This document shows positions 51,535 through 61,600 of a stretch of 64,000 nt of DNA, one piece after another. The stretch covers positions 829,001-893,000 of the forward strand of contig JADJWQ010000002.1 in assembly GCA_016716265.1 (NCBI GenBank), written 5' to 3'. This DNA is from Planctomycetota bacterium. GTDB taxonomy: Bacteria; Planctomycetota; UBA1135; UBA2386. The notes under the pieces were generated by a model. The model saw nothing but the letters and a program-made list of their open reading frames with translations, made no database searches and had not been told where the DNA came from. The translations under genes were made by a program, and so were the position numbers. Numbering within the stretch: the first letter of the stretch is position 1; each line of letters opens with the position of its first letter.

Positions 51535-52662
51535 TCAGCTCCGCCGCTGCTGCGGGCGCGTCGCCTCGCGCGCGAGCATCTCGATCGCCGAGCGGCTGCT
51601 CGGATCCATCGTGATCGCCTTGCGGAACAGCGCGTCCGCACCGGCGTGATCGCTCTGCTGCAGCCGCATCAGGCCGCGCACGACGAGCTGTCGCAGCTCC
51701 GCGCCACACGCGTCGATCGCCGCCTTGGAGTCCGCCAGGTCGTCGCGCGTGCGCCCCGCCGACTGCCCGGTCTCGCGCACGAACGCCTGCGCCTCGTCGG
51801 GGCCGAGCCGCCGGAACTGACCACCGCTCGGCCCGCGGTCGTTGCTGCCGAGCACCAGCAGGCCGTCGGGGGCGAGGCGGCGGGCGATCGCGCCGATCAG
51901 GCTGCGGCGCGCCGGCTGCTCCGCCATCGCGAGCAGGCCACGACAGATCACGACGTCGTGCGGCGGATCGTCGCGCATCAGCTCGGGGCTGCGCGGATCG
52001 GCGACGTGGAACCGGACGCGCAGTCGCAGGCTGCCGAGCAGCTGCTCACCGTCGGGGCGCTTCAGGAAGTAGTGCTCGCGCCACGCGGTGCGCTCCTCGC
52101 CGATGCTCCACGCCGGGTAGACGCCGGTGCGCGCCCGGCGGATCGCGGTCTCCCGCGGGTCGACCCCCTCGACCGAGAACCACTCGGCGTCGATGCCCTT
52201 CTCGACGAGCGCGAGCACCACCGAGTAGGCCTCCTCCCCGGCACCGCAGCCGAGCACCAGGATGCGCTGCGGGCCGCGGTCGTGACGCAGCCGGTCGGCG
52301 ACGAAGCCGACGATCGCCTGGAAGCTGGCCGCCGGCTGCAGGAACCGCCGCGGCCGCGGCTGCAGGTGGGCGATCAGCGCGCGGCGCACCGGCTCCGACA
52401 CGCTGGCGCGGACCGGCAGCTCCTCGAGCGGCAGGTCGAGCTCGAAGGCCGCCGTGCGCGCCGCGGCGATCACGGCGGCCGGGTCGAGCGCGCCGTTCTG
52501 CCAGCCGAGCACGCGGCACAGGATCGCGTCGAGGCGCTCGACGATCGCACCACCGACCTGGCTGGCGCCGGTCGCCGGCGCATGGCTCGGCGTCGGATGG
52601 CCGACCGCCGCGGCGGCGGGGCGTTGCGCGGTGGGAGACTTCGAGATCTGGTCGGACGACAT
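51535..52662 (-). CDS. CheR-type SAM methyltransferase
   Basis: 375 residues. A helical N-terminal part (about 40-130) precedes a SAM domain with ILVLGCGAGEEAYSVVLAL, VDPRETAIRRARTGVYPAW and DVVICRGLLAMAEQPARR, the CheR layout. The C-terminal 60 residues have a TPR-like unit (DHAGADALFRKAITMDPSS). Classical CheR methylates chemoreceptor glutamates; no chemotaxis genes are nearby, so the substrate is uncertain. The first 40 residues are disordered. Confidence 0.85.
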   Translation of the reverse strand: MSSDQISKSPTAQRPAAAAVGHPTPSHAPATGASQVGGAIVERLDAILCRVLGWQNGALDPAAVIAAARTAAFELDLPLEELPVRASVSEPVRRALIAHLQPRPRRFLQPAASFQAIVGFVADRLRHDRGPQRILVLGCGAGEEAYSVVLALVEKGIDAEWFSVEGVDPRETAIRRARTGVYPAWSIGEERTAWREHYFLKRPDGEQLLGSLRLRVRFHVADPRSPELMRDDPPHDVVICRGLLAMAEQPARRSLIGAIARRLAPDGLLVLGSNDRGPSGGQFRRLGPDEAQAFVRETGQSAGRTRDDLADSKAAIDACGAELRQLVVRGLMRLQQSDHAGADALFRKAITMDPSSRSAIEMLAREATRPQQRRS

Positions 52663-52771
52663 CGCGGCGGCCCTCGGCGCTGTGGCGGGTGCTCTCGTCG
52701 TCAGGGATCGGCGTGCGGCCGCGCGCGCCTTGAACCCGCGGCGGCACCGGCGTCCGCGCCCGGCGGCGGGC

Positions 52772-53884
52772 TCAGCGGTCGGCGAGCGCGTCCGCGTAGG
52801 TCGCGAGGTAGCGCCCGTAGCAGGTCGCGAGCTCGAACTCCGCCTCGGCCCGGGCGCGGTTCGCGGCGCCGAGCCGCGCCCGCGCCGCAGGATCGGACGC
52901 GGCGGCGTCCATCGCCGCGGCGAGCGCGGCGGCGTCGAGCGGCGGCACGATCCACGCGCGGTTGGCCGGGTCGACCATCTGCGCGACGTCACCGACGTCG
53001 CAGCCGACCACCGGCAGCCCGCCGGCCATCGCCTCGAGCAGCGCGAGTGGCATCTGCTCGGTGCGCGACGGGATCACGAAGACATCGAGCTCGCGATACT
53101 CGGGCGCGGTGTCGGCGACCGCGCCAACGAACTCGCAGCGGTCGGCGACGCCGAGCTCGCCGGCGCGCTGCTGCACCAGCGCCAGGTCGGGTCCGTCACC
53201 CACGATCCGCAGCCGCGCGCGCTCGCGGCACGCGCAGCGCGCGAGCGCCTCGACCGCGAGCACCTGGTTCTTCTCGGGGCGCACGCCGCCGACGCAGCCG
53301 AACACGACCTCGGTGCGCGCGGTGCGCGGCGCCGGCCGGAAGCGCTCCAGGTCGACGCCGTTCGGCAGGTAGCGCACGCGTGCCGCCGGCTGCCCCCACG
53401 CTCCGCGCGCGATCGCCTCCAACCGGCGGCTCGGCACGATCACCGCGCGCGCGTAGCGCAGCACCGCGCGCCGGAACAGATTGCGCCGGGGCAGCAGACG
53501 CTGCGCCTCGTCGGGGCCGAAGCCGTCCTCGTGGTGCACGACCGCGCGCAGCCCGGCCATGCGCGCACCGAGCACCCACTCGATCGCGCCCCAGTTGTAG
53601 GTCAACAGCAGGTCGGGCTGCAGCGCGCGCAGGTAGCGGCGCATCGCACCGAGGCGCGCGAACAGCCCGGCCGCCGTGCCGGGCGGCGGGCCGGCGACGC
53701 CGTCGACCCGGAGCCCTGCTGCCACCCGCTCCAGCGCGTCGAGCGGCCCGCACAGCGACACGACCGTGTGCCGGATCGCCGGGCCGGCGAGCCCGATGAG
53801 CTGCACGGCGCGCATCTCGCGACCGCCGAGTCCGAACGACGGCGTGACGTGCAGGTAGTGGCGGAGCGCGGTCGGGTTCGGCAT
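52772..53884 (-). CDS. Family 4 glycosyltransferase
   Basis: 370 residues, GT-B fold. N-terminal domain with THSFG-like loop (HVTPSFGLGGREMRAVQL); C-terminal domain with VPSRRLEAIARG, VRYLPNGVDLERF, VFGCVGGVRPEKNQ and the nucleotide-sugar EQMPLALLEAMAGGLPVVG. It transfers a sugar from a nucleotide donor onto a glycan or lipid. It lies 109 nt upstream of nothing related and is divergent from the S9 peptidase. ATG 53884 is used; an upstream extension is Arg/Pro-rich. Confidence 0.88.
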   Translation of the reverse strand: MPNPTALRHYLHVTPSFGLGGREMRAVQLIGLAGPAIRHTVVSLCGPLDALERVAAGLRVDGVAGPPPGTAAGLFARLGAMRRYLRALQPDLLLTYNWGAIEWVLGARMAGLRAVVHHEDGFGPDEAQRLLPRRNLFRRAVLRYARAVIVPSRRLEAIARGAWGQPAARVRYLPNGVDLERFRPAPRTARTEVVFGCVGGVRPEKNQVLAVEALARCACRERARLRIVGDGPDLALVQQRAGELGVADRCEFVGAVADTAPEYRELDVFVIPSRTEQMPLALLEAMAGGLPVVGCDVGDVAQMVDPANRAWIVPPLDAAALAAAMDAAASDPAARARLGAANRARAEAEFELATCYGRYLATYADALADR

Positions 53885-54023
53885 CGGCGCGGTCGCGGTG
53901 GAGGGCTGCAGCGTGGCCGCGAGCCGGCGCCGTGTCCACGGCGTGGCGACGCGATTCGCCGGTGGCGCGCGCGCTGTCGATCCGGTTCGATCGACGGCTC
54001 GGCCCGACCGTCCGCACCGTGCC

Positions 54024-56267
54024 ATGACCATCCCCCACCGTCTCGCGACCCTCGCCGTCGCACTGCTCCTGTCGGCGCAGGGCGCAGCGCAGTTCGACCC
54101 GATCCCCCTCGACGAGGTCCTCGAGAACCCGTCGGCCTACGTGCCCCGCATCCCGGACTACACCTGGATCCCGGGGCAGACCGCCCTGCTCGAGGTGGTC
54201 CGCGGTGCGCCGGGCGAGGAGGACCAGGCGAACGTCGTCACGCTGCCAGCCAGCGACCGCCGTCCGCTGTGCAGCCCGAAGATGCTTCTCGCGGCCCTCG
54301 CGAATGCCGGCGTGCAGACCCGGCCGAGCGAGCGCCTGCCGCAGCTGACCCCGCTCGGCGGCACTCGCGTCCGCTTCGTCGCGGCGGGCGCCGTGTGGCA
54401 TTGGGACGCGGCGAAGCCGGACGCCCCGGTCCGCGTGCTCGACCTCCCGCGTGATGCGTCCGCCGTCGAGCTCGCGGCCGCGGACGCCGCGGTCGCGTGG
54501 GTCGAGGACGCCGACCTGCGCGTGCGCGACCGCAGCGGCGCGACCCGGCGCGTGACGTGGGACGGGATCCCTGCCGACCTCGTCTACGGCGAGGCGGCCC
54601 ACCGCAGCGAGTTCGGCATCACCAAGGGTCTGTTCTGGGACCCGACCGGCCGCCGCCTCGCGTTCACGCGCGAGGACTTCCGGCCGATTGCCGAATACCC
54701 GTTCGCCGACTACTCCACGAAGCCGGCCGAGCCCCTGCACGGCCGCTATCCGATGGCGGGCGGCCCCAACTCACGCGTGACGGTCGGCGTGTTCGACCGG
54801 CAGACCGCCAACCTCGTCTACCTGGAGCACGACCCGGCGGCCGACGTCTATTGGACGAATATCACCTTCGCGCCCGATGGCACGACGGTCTACGTGGCCA
54901 TCGTGGATCGCGGTCAGGACCATTACGACCTCGTCGAGTTCGACGCCGCGACCGGCGCGCGCCTGCGCACCGTGCTGTCCGAGAGCGACGCCGAGTGGGT
55001 CGAGCCCGAGCACGGCCCGATCTTCCCGCCCGATGGCGACGGCATGCTGTGGCTGTCGAGCCACGGCGGCTTCCGGCAGGTGTGGCGCATCGGTGCGGAC
55101 GGTAGCTGGCGCTATCCGGAGACCGAGCTGCGGATGGACGTCGACGAGGTGCTCGGCTTCACGCCGGACGGCAAGCACATGTGGGTCATGGCGAACGGCC
55201 CCGACCCGCGCGAGCGGCACCTGTTCCGCGTGCGGCTCGGCGAGGCCCGCCCGGCGATGGCGCTGATGGCCGGCGCCGACAAGAGCGTGCGCATGACGCC
55301 GTCGGTCGGCTGGCACGAATGCCAGCTGTCGCCGGACGGCTGGCTCCTGGACGAGTGGTCGCAGCTCCACCACCCCGGACTCGTGCAGGCGGTCGGGCCC
55401 GACAATCGCCGGCTGTTCATCCACCAGGCGATGCACCCGCTGGCGCAGTTCGCGCGCCCCAATCACCGCTTCATCGAGGTCGAGGCGGACGACGGCACGA
55501 CGCTGTACGGGCACGTGATGTTCCCGCCCAAGATCGATCCGCTCGTCAGGTATCCGGTGCTGCTGTACGTCTATGCAGGCCCGAAGAACCAGCTCGTACG
55601 CAATGCGTGGCTCGGCGGCGCCAATCTGTGGCTCTACCACATGGCGTCGATCGGCTACGTCGTCGTGCGCCTGGACGGCCGCGGCACGCCCGCGCGTGGC
55701 ATCCACTTCGAGCAGGCGGTGTTCCGGGGCCTCGGCGAGATCGAGGTGATCGACCAGCTGGCCGCGCTCGACCGCGTCGGCCGCGAGTTCCAGTTCGCGG
55801 ACCTGGAGCACGTGGGGGTCCACGGCTGGTCGTTCGGTGGCTACATGACGCTGCGGCTGATGACCCTCGCTCCCGACCGCTTCCAGGTCGGCGTGGCCGG
55901 GGCGCCGGTCACCGACTGGAGCCGCTACGAGACCGGCTACACCGAGCGTTACATGGACACGCCGCAGGAGAACCCGGAGGGCTACGACGCGAGCTCCGTG
56001 CTGCCGCTCGCGAAGCACCTGCAGGGCCACCTGCTGCTCGTCACCGGCACCGACGACAAGACCGTGATGACGTCGAACTCGATGGCGTTCCTGCAGGCCT
56101 GCATCGATGCCAAGGTGCCGATCGACTTCATGGCCTACCCGATGCAGCAGCACGGGCTGCGCGGCAGCGCCCGCAACCACTTCTATCGCAAGATGACCGC
56201 GTACTTCCTGGAGCACCTGCCGCCACCGCCGATCGACACGCGCGCGGGCGTCGCCGGCGACCATTGA
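54024..56267 (+). CDS. Secreted S9 family prolyl oligopeptidase/DPP IV-like peptidase
   Basis: 747 residues with a signal peptide (LATLAVALLLSAQGAAQ). The N-terminal two thirds form a beta-propeller (GLFWDPTGRRLAFTRED; ITFAPDGTTVYVAIVD). The C-terminal hydrolase has Ser603 in HGWSFGGYM, Asp678 in GTDDKTV and His710 in QQHGLRG, the DPP IV order. It would cleave dipeptides after Pro or Ala in the periplasm. ATG 54024 is the first Met before the signal peptide. Confidence 0.92.
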   Translation: MTIPHRLATLAVALLLSAQGAAQFDPIPLDEVLENPSAYVPRIPDYTWIPGQTALLEVVRGAPGEEDQANVVTLPASDRRPLCSPKMLLAALANAGVQTRPSERLPQLTPLGGTRVRFVAAGAVWHWDAAKPDAPVRVLDLPRDASAVELAAADAAVAWVEDADLRVRDRSGATRRVTWDGIPADLVYGEAAHRSEFGITKGLFWDPTGRRLAFTREDFRPIAEYPFADYSTKPAEPLHGRYPMAGGPNSRVTVGVFDRQTANLVYLEHDPAADVYWTNITFAPDGTTVYVAIVDRGQDHYDLVEFDAATGARLRTVLSESDAEWVEPEHGPIFPPDGDGMLWLSSHGGFRQVWRIGADGSWRYPETELRMDVDEVLGFTPDGKHMWVMANGPDPRERHLFRVRLGEARPAMALMAGADKSVRMTPSVGWHECQLSPDGWLLDEWSQLHHPGLVQAVGPDNRRLFIHQAMHPLAQFARPNHRFIEVEADDGTTLYGHVMFPPKIDPLVRYPVLLYVYAGPKNQLVRNAWLGGANLWLYHMASIGYVVVRLDGRGTPARGIHFEQAVFRGLGEIEVIDQLAALDRVGREFQFADLEHVGVHGWSFGGYMTLRLMTLAPDRFQVGVAGAPVTDWSRYETGYTERYMDTPQENPEGYDASSVLPLAKHLQGHLLLVTGTDDKTVMTSNSMAFLQACIDAKVPIDFMAYPMQQHGLRGSARNHFYRKMTAYFLEHLPPPPIDTRAGVAGDH

Positions 56268-56341
56268 GCGACGGTCGGGCGCGCGGGCACGGTCCCGAAA
56301 CAGGGCGAACTGCCCGGAAACCCGCGACCGCGATTCGACGT

Positions 56342-56347
56342 TAGACT
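56342..56347 (+). promoter_or_regulatory. TAGACT -10-like box before the TPR gene
   Basis: GTTAGACT ends 8 nt before the ATG at 56356, the same spacing as the GCTACGAT boxes at 22325 and 26801. Confidence 0.5.
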
Positions 56348-56355
56348 CGTCCGAG

Positions 56356-57786
56356 ATGAGTGCCCGTCCCTTCGTCCTCGGTCTGGCCGCCGGTACCGCG
56401 GTGGCCCTCGTCATCGGCTCGCTCCTGTCGAATCCCACGACCGCCCCGGAGCCGATGCGCGAGCCCGTCGCGGGCGAGGACGCCGGCGCGGCCGGCCGCG
56501 GTCAGGACATCGACCGCGTGCGCATGCAGCGCGAGATCGATCGCCTGCGCGAGGAGCTGGAGCGCGCCCGCGCCGGGATCGCGAGCGCCCGCACGCCGGC
56601 CGAAGCCGTGCCGGCCGCGGCCGAGCCCGGCACCGGAACGCCGACCGACGCGGTCGTCGATCGCAGCGTCGAGGTCCAGCCCGGCGAGCGCGACCCGCGC
56701 TTCGAGGAGCTGCTCGTCGAGCTCGATCGCCTGCTGCAGAGCGGCGCGCTGAAGGAGATGTTCGGCGAGAACTTCGACCAGCTCTACGGCTTCCTGCTCA
56801 ACACCTGGATGGAGGCCGGCCGGCCGGCCGAAGCGCTCGCGCTGCTGCGCCGCTTCCCGCCGGACTCGGACTGGTCCGGCTACGCGACCTACATCGCCTC
56901 CGAGCTGCGCGAGCGCGGCGACCTCGCGGGAGCGCGCGAGGCGAGCATGATCGCGCTACGGTCGGGCGCGCAGGACTGGGACCTGATCGAGCAGCTCGCG
57001 AATCTCGACCCCGCCGAGGCCGCGCGGACGCTCGCGTCGCTGCCGACCGAGGGCATCGATGCGGCCACCCGCTCGGCGCAGCAGGCGATCCTGCAGCTCG
57101 CCGCAGGCGATCGCGAAGCCGCGCTGCAGTCGATCGACGCGCTGATCCGCAACGGGCAGATGCCGGAGTACGCGTGGCAGCAGCTCGTGCAGCGCGATCC
57201 CGCCGCCGCCGAGGCGCGCCTGCGCACCGCGATCGACGCCGGCGGTGCCGGTAGCGACGTGGACGCGCTGCGCCTGCAGCTCGCCGAGTCGATGCGCTCG
57301 CAGGGTCGCGGCGAGGACGCGGTCGGCGCGCTCACCGTGGCGCTCACCAACAACCCGCTCAATCCCGCGGCGATCGACATGCTCGGTCAGATCGACCGCG
57401 GCCGCGCCCTCCGCCACCTGGAGGCGTTGACGCGCAGCCAGCCGAGCGCGCTGGCCTGGGGCATGTACGGCGACCAGCTGCTCGCCCAGAACCGCCAGGC
57501 CGAAGCCGTGCAGGCATTCTGGCAGGCGACCGACGCCGACCCCCACTCGGGCTACACGTACCGCCTGCTGAACCTCGCGCCGCTGGAAGCCGCGCCCCGC
57601 CTCGTCCCGATCGCCGAGCGCACCCGCGACGACGAGCTCTACGGCGACATCGCCGACGCACTGTGGCGCGCCGGGCAGCGCGGCGACGCCCAGCGCTACT
57701 GGCAGCGCGCGCACGACATCGACCAGACCGACGGCGAGTGGATCGGCAAGCTCGCCGCGGTCGCCGAGGGTCGCGACCCGCTGTGA
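56356..57786 (+). CDS. Membrane-anchored TPR protein
   Basis: 476 residues. One N-terminal membrane anchor (FVLGLAAGTAVALVIGSLL), a short coiled coil (MQREIDRLREELERARAG), a Pro/Ala-rich linker, then a TPR solenoid from about 110 (AGRPAEALALLRRFPPDS; AQNRQAEAVQAFWQATDADP). No catalytic motif. The partner is unknown. A GTTAGACT box lies 8 nt before the ATG, so the mRNA may be nearly leaderless. Confidence 0.75.
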   Translation: MSARPFVLGLAAGTAVALVIGSLLSNPTTAPEPMREPVAGEDAGAAGRGQDIDRVRMQREIDRLREELERARAGIASARTPAEAVPAAAEPGTGTPTDAVVDRSVEVQPGERDPRFEELLVELDRLLQSGALKEMFGENFDQLYGFLLNTWMEAGRPAEALALLRRFPPDSDWSGYATYIASELRERGDLAGAREASMIALRSGAQDWDLIEQLANLDPAEAARTLASLPTEGIDAATRSAQQAILQLAAGDREAALQSIDALIRNGQMPEYAWQQLVQRDPAAAEARLRTAIDAGGAGSDVDALRLQLAESMRSQGRGEDAVGALTVALTNNPLNPAAIDMLGQIDRGRALRHLEALTRSQPSALAWGMYGDQLLAQNRQAEAVQAFWQATDADPHSGYTYRLLNLAPLEAAPRLVPIAERTRDDELYGDIADALWRAGQRGDAQRYWQRAHDIDQTDGEWIGKLAAVAEGRDPL

Positions 57787-57814
57787 TCCGCGCGCGGACC
57801 GTCCACTCTCCACG

Positions 57815-57843
57815 TTGGCAACACCAGCGGCGTGCGCTACCCT
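57815..57843 (+). promoter_or_regulatory. Sigma70-type promoter of tRNA-Pro
   Basis: TTGGCA at 57815-57820, a 17-nt spacer, and TACCCT at 57838-57843 (within GCTACCCT), 12 nt before the mature tRNA. The clearest -35/-10 pair in the window; it supports reading GYTASNMT boxes elsewhere as -10 elements. Confidence 0.7.
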
Positions 57844-57855
57844 TCCGCACTTCGA

Positions 57856-57929
57856 CGGGCCGTAGCTTAGCCTGGTAAAGCGCCTGCTTTGGGAGCAGGA
57901 GAGCGCTGGTTCGAATCCAGTCGGCCCGA
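57856..57929 (+). tRNA. tRNA-Pro(TGG)
   Basis: 74 nt. Acceptor CGGGCCG/CGGCCCG, D-arm GCTTAGCCTGGTAAAGC, anticodon stem CCTGC/GCAGG with loop TTTGGGA (anticodon TGG), T-loop GGTTCGAATCC. The 5' C is usual for bacterial tRNA-Pro. CCA not encoded. Confidence 0.96.
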
Positions 57930-57968
57930 TCGTCACTCGTGCACGTCGCGTCGGGCCTGCGCGTGCGA

Positions 57969-58529
57969 TCACGGGTCCGCGTCGCGTTCGCGGAGCGCGC
58001 GGCCGAGGCGGATCAGCGCGCGCGTGTGCATGAGTTGCACGGCGTTCTCCGAGCGCTCCATCGCGTCGCCGACCGCGCGGAACGACAGGCCCTCGAGGTC
58101 GCGCAGCTCGATGACGCGGCGCAGGTCGTCGGGCAGCTCGGCGAGCGCGTCCACCAGCCGGTCGACGCGCTCGCTGCGCACCACCATCTGGGCGGGATCG
58201 TCGCCGTCGAACACGTGGTCGGCCAGCGTGCTGAGCTGCGCCTCGCGGCGCCGACGGCCCGCGTCCACGATGCGGTGGCGTGCGGTGCGCGTCACCCAGC
58301 GCAGGAAGGACGCTGCATCGGCGAGCTCGGGGGGATCGGCGAGGAACTCGAGCAGCGCGATCTGCGCGAAGTCGCTCGACTCCGCGGCGCGACGTGCACC
58401 GTCGCCGAGCATCAGCCGCACCCGCGCGACGAGCTGCGGCCGGTAGCGCGCGAACAGCTCGTCGAGCGCGAGGCGATCGCCCCTGCGCGCCTGCTGCAGC
58501 AGCTCGACCGTATCCGTACGCTCGGTCAA
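57969..58529 (-). CDS. ECF sigma factor (planctomycete kinase-linked type)
   Basis: 186 residues from TTG 58529, which has GAGGA 7 nt upstream; an ATG at 58613 would add a Pro/Ala-rich 28 residues. Region 2 begins RRGDRLALDELFARYRPQL and region 4 ends with LPDDLRRVIELRDLEGLSF and the helix-turn-helix MERSENAVQLMHTRALIRL. It would direct RNA polymerase to stress or signal genes. No anti-sigma gene is adjacent; the divergent Ser/Thr kinase is the probable regulator, as in ECF-STK pairs known from Planctomycetes. That pairing is inferred. A GTTAGCCT box lies upstream. Confidence 0.9.
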   Translation of the reverse strand: MTERTDTVELLQQARRGDRLALDELFARYRPQLVARVRLMLGDGARRAAESSDFAQIALLEFLADPPELADAASFLRWVTRTARHRIVDAGRRRREAQLSTLADHVFDGDDPAQMVVRSERVDRLVDALAELPDDLRRVIELRDLEGLSFRAVGDAMERSENAVQLMHTRALIRLGRALRERDADP

Positions 58530-58551
58530 TGCGTGGTCCTCGTCGGCCGGG

Positions 58552-58557
58552 AGGCTA
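58552..58557 (-). promoter_or_regulatory. TAGCCT -10-like box of the ECF gene
   Basis: GTTAGCCT on the minus strand, 22 nt before the TTG start, leaving room for the GAGGA ribosome-binding site. Confidence 0.4.
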
Positions 58558-58626
58558 ACCGACGCGGCCGGACGTCCGCCAGCCGCGGCTGGCGCGGCCG
58601 ACCGGGGCATCATTCAATGGCGCGCG

Positions 58627-61600
58627 ATGCCGATTCCAGATCCGCCGAGCGTTGCCGAGCTGGCCGTGCTGGAGTTCGTCGCCGCCCGCGCGGCGGGTCG
58701 CGACGTCCCGCTCGTCGACCTCTGCGGTGGCGACGAGGCCGTGCTGGCGGAGGCGCTCGAGCTCGCCGGTGACCTGCGTGCCGCCGAAGGGCTGCTCGCC
58801 GCCCTCGCGACGCGGGGTGCGCACGCCGCCGGGGCCGGCGACCCCGGCCCGGCGCTCCTCCCGACCGGTGGTGCGGCCCGCTACGTTCCCGTGCGCGAGC
58901 TCGGCCGGGGCGCGATGGGCGTCGTCGACGAGGTGCGCGATCCCGACCTCGGTCGTCTCGTCGCGCGCAAGACGATGCTCGACGCGACCCCCGACAGCGA
59001 TCCGCTGTCGACGTTGCGCTATCGACGGCGGCTGGCGCGGTTCGTCGCCGAGGCGCGCGTGCTCGCGAGCCTGGGGCACCCGGCGATCCCCCCGGTCCAC
59101 GAGATCGGCGTCGACGAGGGCGGGCGCCCCTACTACACGATGCCGGTGCTGCCCGGCGCGACGCTACAGGACGCGATCGGCGGAGCCGCGCCCGCCGAAC
59201 GCCGCCGCGCGACGGTCCGACTCGTCCAGGTGCTCGCGCAGGTCTGCGAGGCGGTCGCCCACGCGCACGATCACGGCGTGCTGCATCGCGATCTGAAGCC
59301 GCAGAACATCGTCGTCGGCCCGCGCGGCGAGACGTTCGTCGTCGACTGGGGCCTGGCGCGCGGCGAGCGCGGGTCGACGGCCACGGACGGGCCCGGCGAT
59401 CCGCTCGCGACGCGCGCCGGCGAGGTGCTCGGGACACCCTGCTACATGGCCCCCGAGCAGGCCCGCGGCGCGGCCCACGGGCCGGCGACCGACGTCTACG
59501 CGGCCGGCGCGGTCCTGTTCGCGATCCTGACCGGCCGCGCTCCGCACGCGGAGCTCACCGACACCGCGGCGGTCCTCGACGCCGTGCGCTCGGGGCGCGC
59601 TCCCGACGTCGCGCGACTCGCTCCCGCCGCCCCGCCCGAGCTGGTCTCGATCTGCGCACGCGCGATGGCGCCCGAGCCGGCCGACCGCTACCCGACGATG
59701 GAAGCGCTCGCCGCCGACCTGCGTGCCTACCTGGAGACGCGCGTCGTCGCCGCGCACGCCCGTGGCCCGCTCGTCGAGCTGCGCAAATGGTGCAAACGCA
59801 ATCCGCTCACCGCGGCGAGCTTCGCGCTCGTCGGCGTCGCGGCGATCTCGGTCGCGCTGCTCGCGCAACGTACCGCGCGCATCGAGGCGCGCGCCAACGA
59901 ACGGCTGCGAGTCGAGCTGTACCGCAGTGCGGTCAGCAATGCCGCCACCGCGATCGCGGACGGCGACGAGAGCTCCGCCGTGCGCTGGCTCGCGATGGCG
60001 CCCGCCGGGCTGAGGCAGCTCGAGTGGCGGTTCCTCGATGCATGCACGCGGCGCTGGACGATGCGCTGGGACGCGGGTGGAACGATCCAACACGGCGTGA
60101 CGTGGTCCCCCGACGGCACGCGGATCCTCCTCGCGGTCGAAGGTCGGACGAGCTGGTGGTCGCCCGAAGGTACGCCGCTCGCGACCTTCGCGACTCCCGG
60201 TCAGCTCGATCAAGACGTCGCCCTGGTCGCGGGCGGGGACCGGATCGTCTGCCCGGACGGTCGCGTGCTCGACGCCGAGGACGGCCGCGCGCTCCGACCG
60301 TCGATCCCGGGTCGCGGTTTCGGTGCCGTCGCCTGGTCGGTCTGCTGCGACCCGACCGGGCCGCGCGCCTACCGCGGCCAGCAGGATGGGACCGTCGTGG
60401 CGTTCCGGACCGACTCCTCGGAGTCGTGCTGGAGCACGCCGGCTCTGGCGGGCGCAGTGCTCGCGCTCGCCATGTCGCACGACGGCGCCGCGGTGATCGC
60501 AGGCGGATTCGACAGCTCGCTGGCGGTGCTCGCCGCGACCGACGGCGCACTGCGCAGGCGCATCGCATTGCCGGGTCGCGGCGTGGACTCCATTGCTGTG
60601 GGGCCGGACGGGCGGCTCGCTACTGCGGGCTCGGGCGGCGCCCAGGTGGTCGAGCAGCTCGGCGAGGGCCCCACCACGCAGCTCACGAGCGTGTCGTGCG
60701 AAGCCGTGGCCTGGTCGCCGGACGGTCGCCTGCTCGCCGTCGCGGAGGGATCCGCGACGCGCTTGCTCGAGCAGACCGCGAGCGGCTGGCGCGAGGTCAC
60801 CCGCGCGATCGGGCACCGCGACGAGCACCGCGCGCGCCTCGCGTTCTCCCCGGACGGCACCCGGCTGCTGTCGGCCGGCACGGCCGGCGAGATCCTGCTC
60901 GCCGACGTCGCCGAGCTGACGTCCAATCGGCCGTCCGCACCGCTGCTCCCCGGCCTGCTCAACGAGCTCGCCGTCGGACCAGCGGGCGCCGCAGCGTTGC
61001 TGGCGATGCTCGATCGCAACACGGTGACCGTCTGGTCGCTGCCGCCCGGCCGGAGCGAACCGGAGCTGCTGCGCCGACTGCCGCAGGGCGGTCCTCGCGC
61101 CCTGGACGTCAGCCGCTCGCTGGCGATCACCTTCGATCACGGAGAGCTGACCCTCGTCTCCTTGACGACTGGTGACGTCCGTGCCTCGCGTGCCGCCACG
61201 CACCCCGCCGGTGCTCGATTCGTCCCGGGTGGCGTCCTGACCGCCGATGCCGAGCGGATCGTCCGGTGGGCCGGCGACCTCGCGTCGGAGCTGTGGGCCG
61301 TCCCGCGTCCGGCGGGCGCAGGGACGTCGCCACACGTGACGCCCGACGGGCTGCGCGCGGTGCTGCTCGGCAATGCGACCGAGCCGCCGCTCGTCATCGA
61401 CCTCGCCGCCGGTACCCACGTCGCGACGCTCACCCCGCCGGGCGGGCTCGTCGCGACCGCCGACTTCTCGATCGCCGGACCCGTGTTCGCGTGCGGTACG
61501 ACCGACGGCCGCGTCGTCGCCTGGGACCTGCGCACCGGCGAGGAGCGGTGGCGCATCCGCGCCCCGGGCCTGTCCGGCGCGATCGCCTTCACCGATGCGG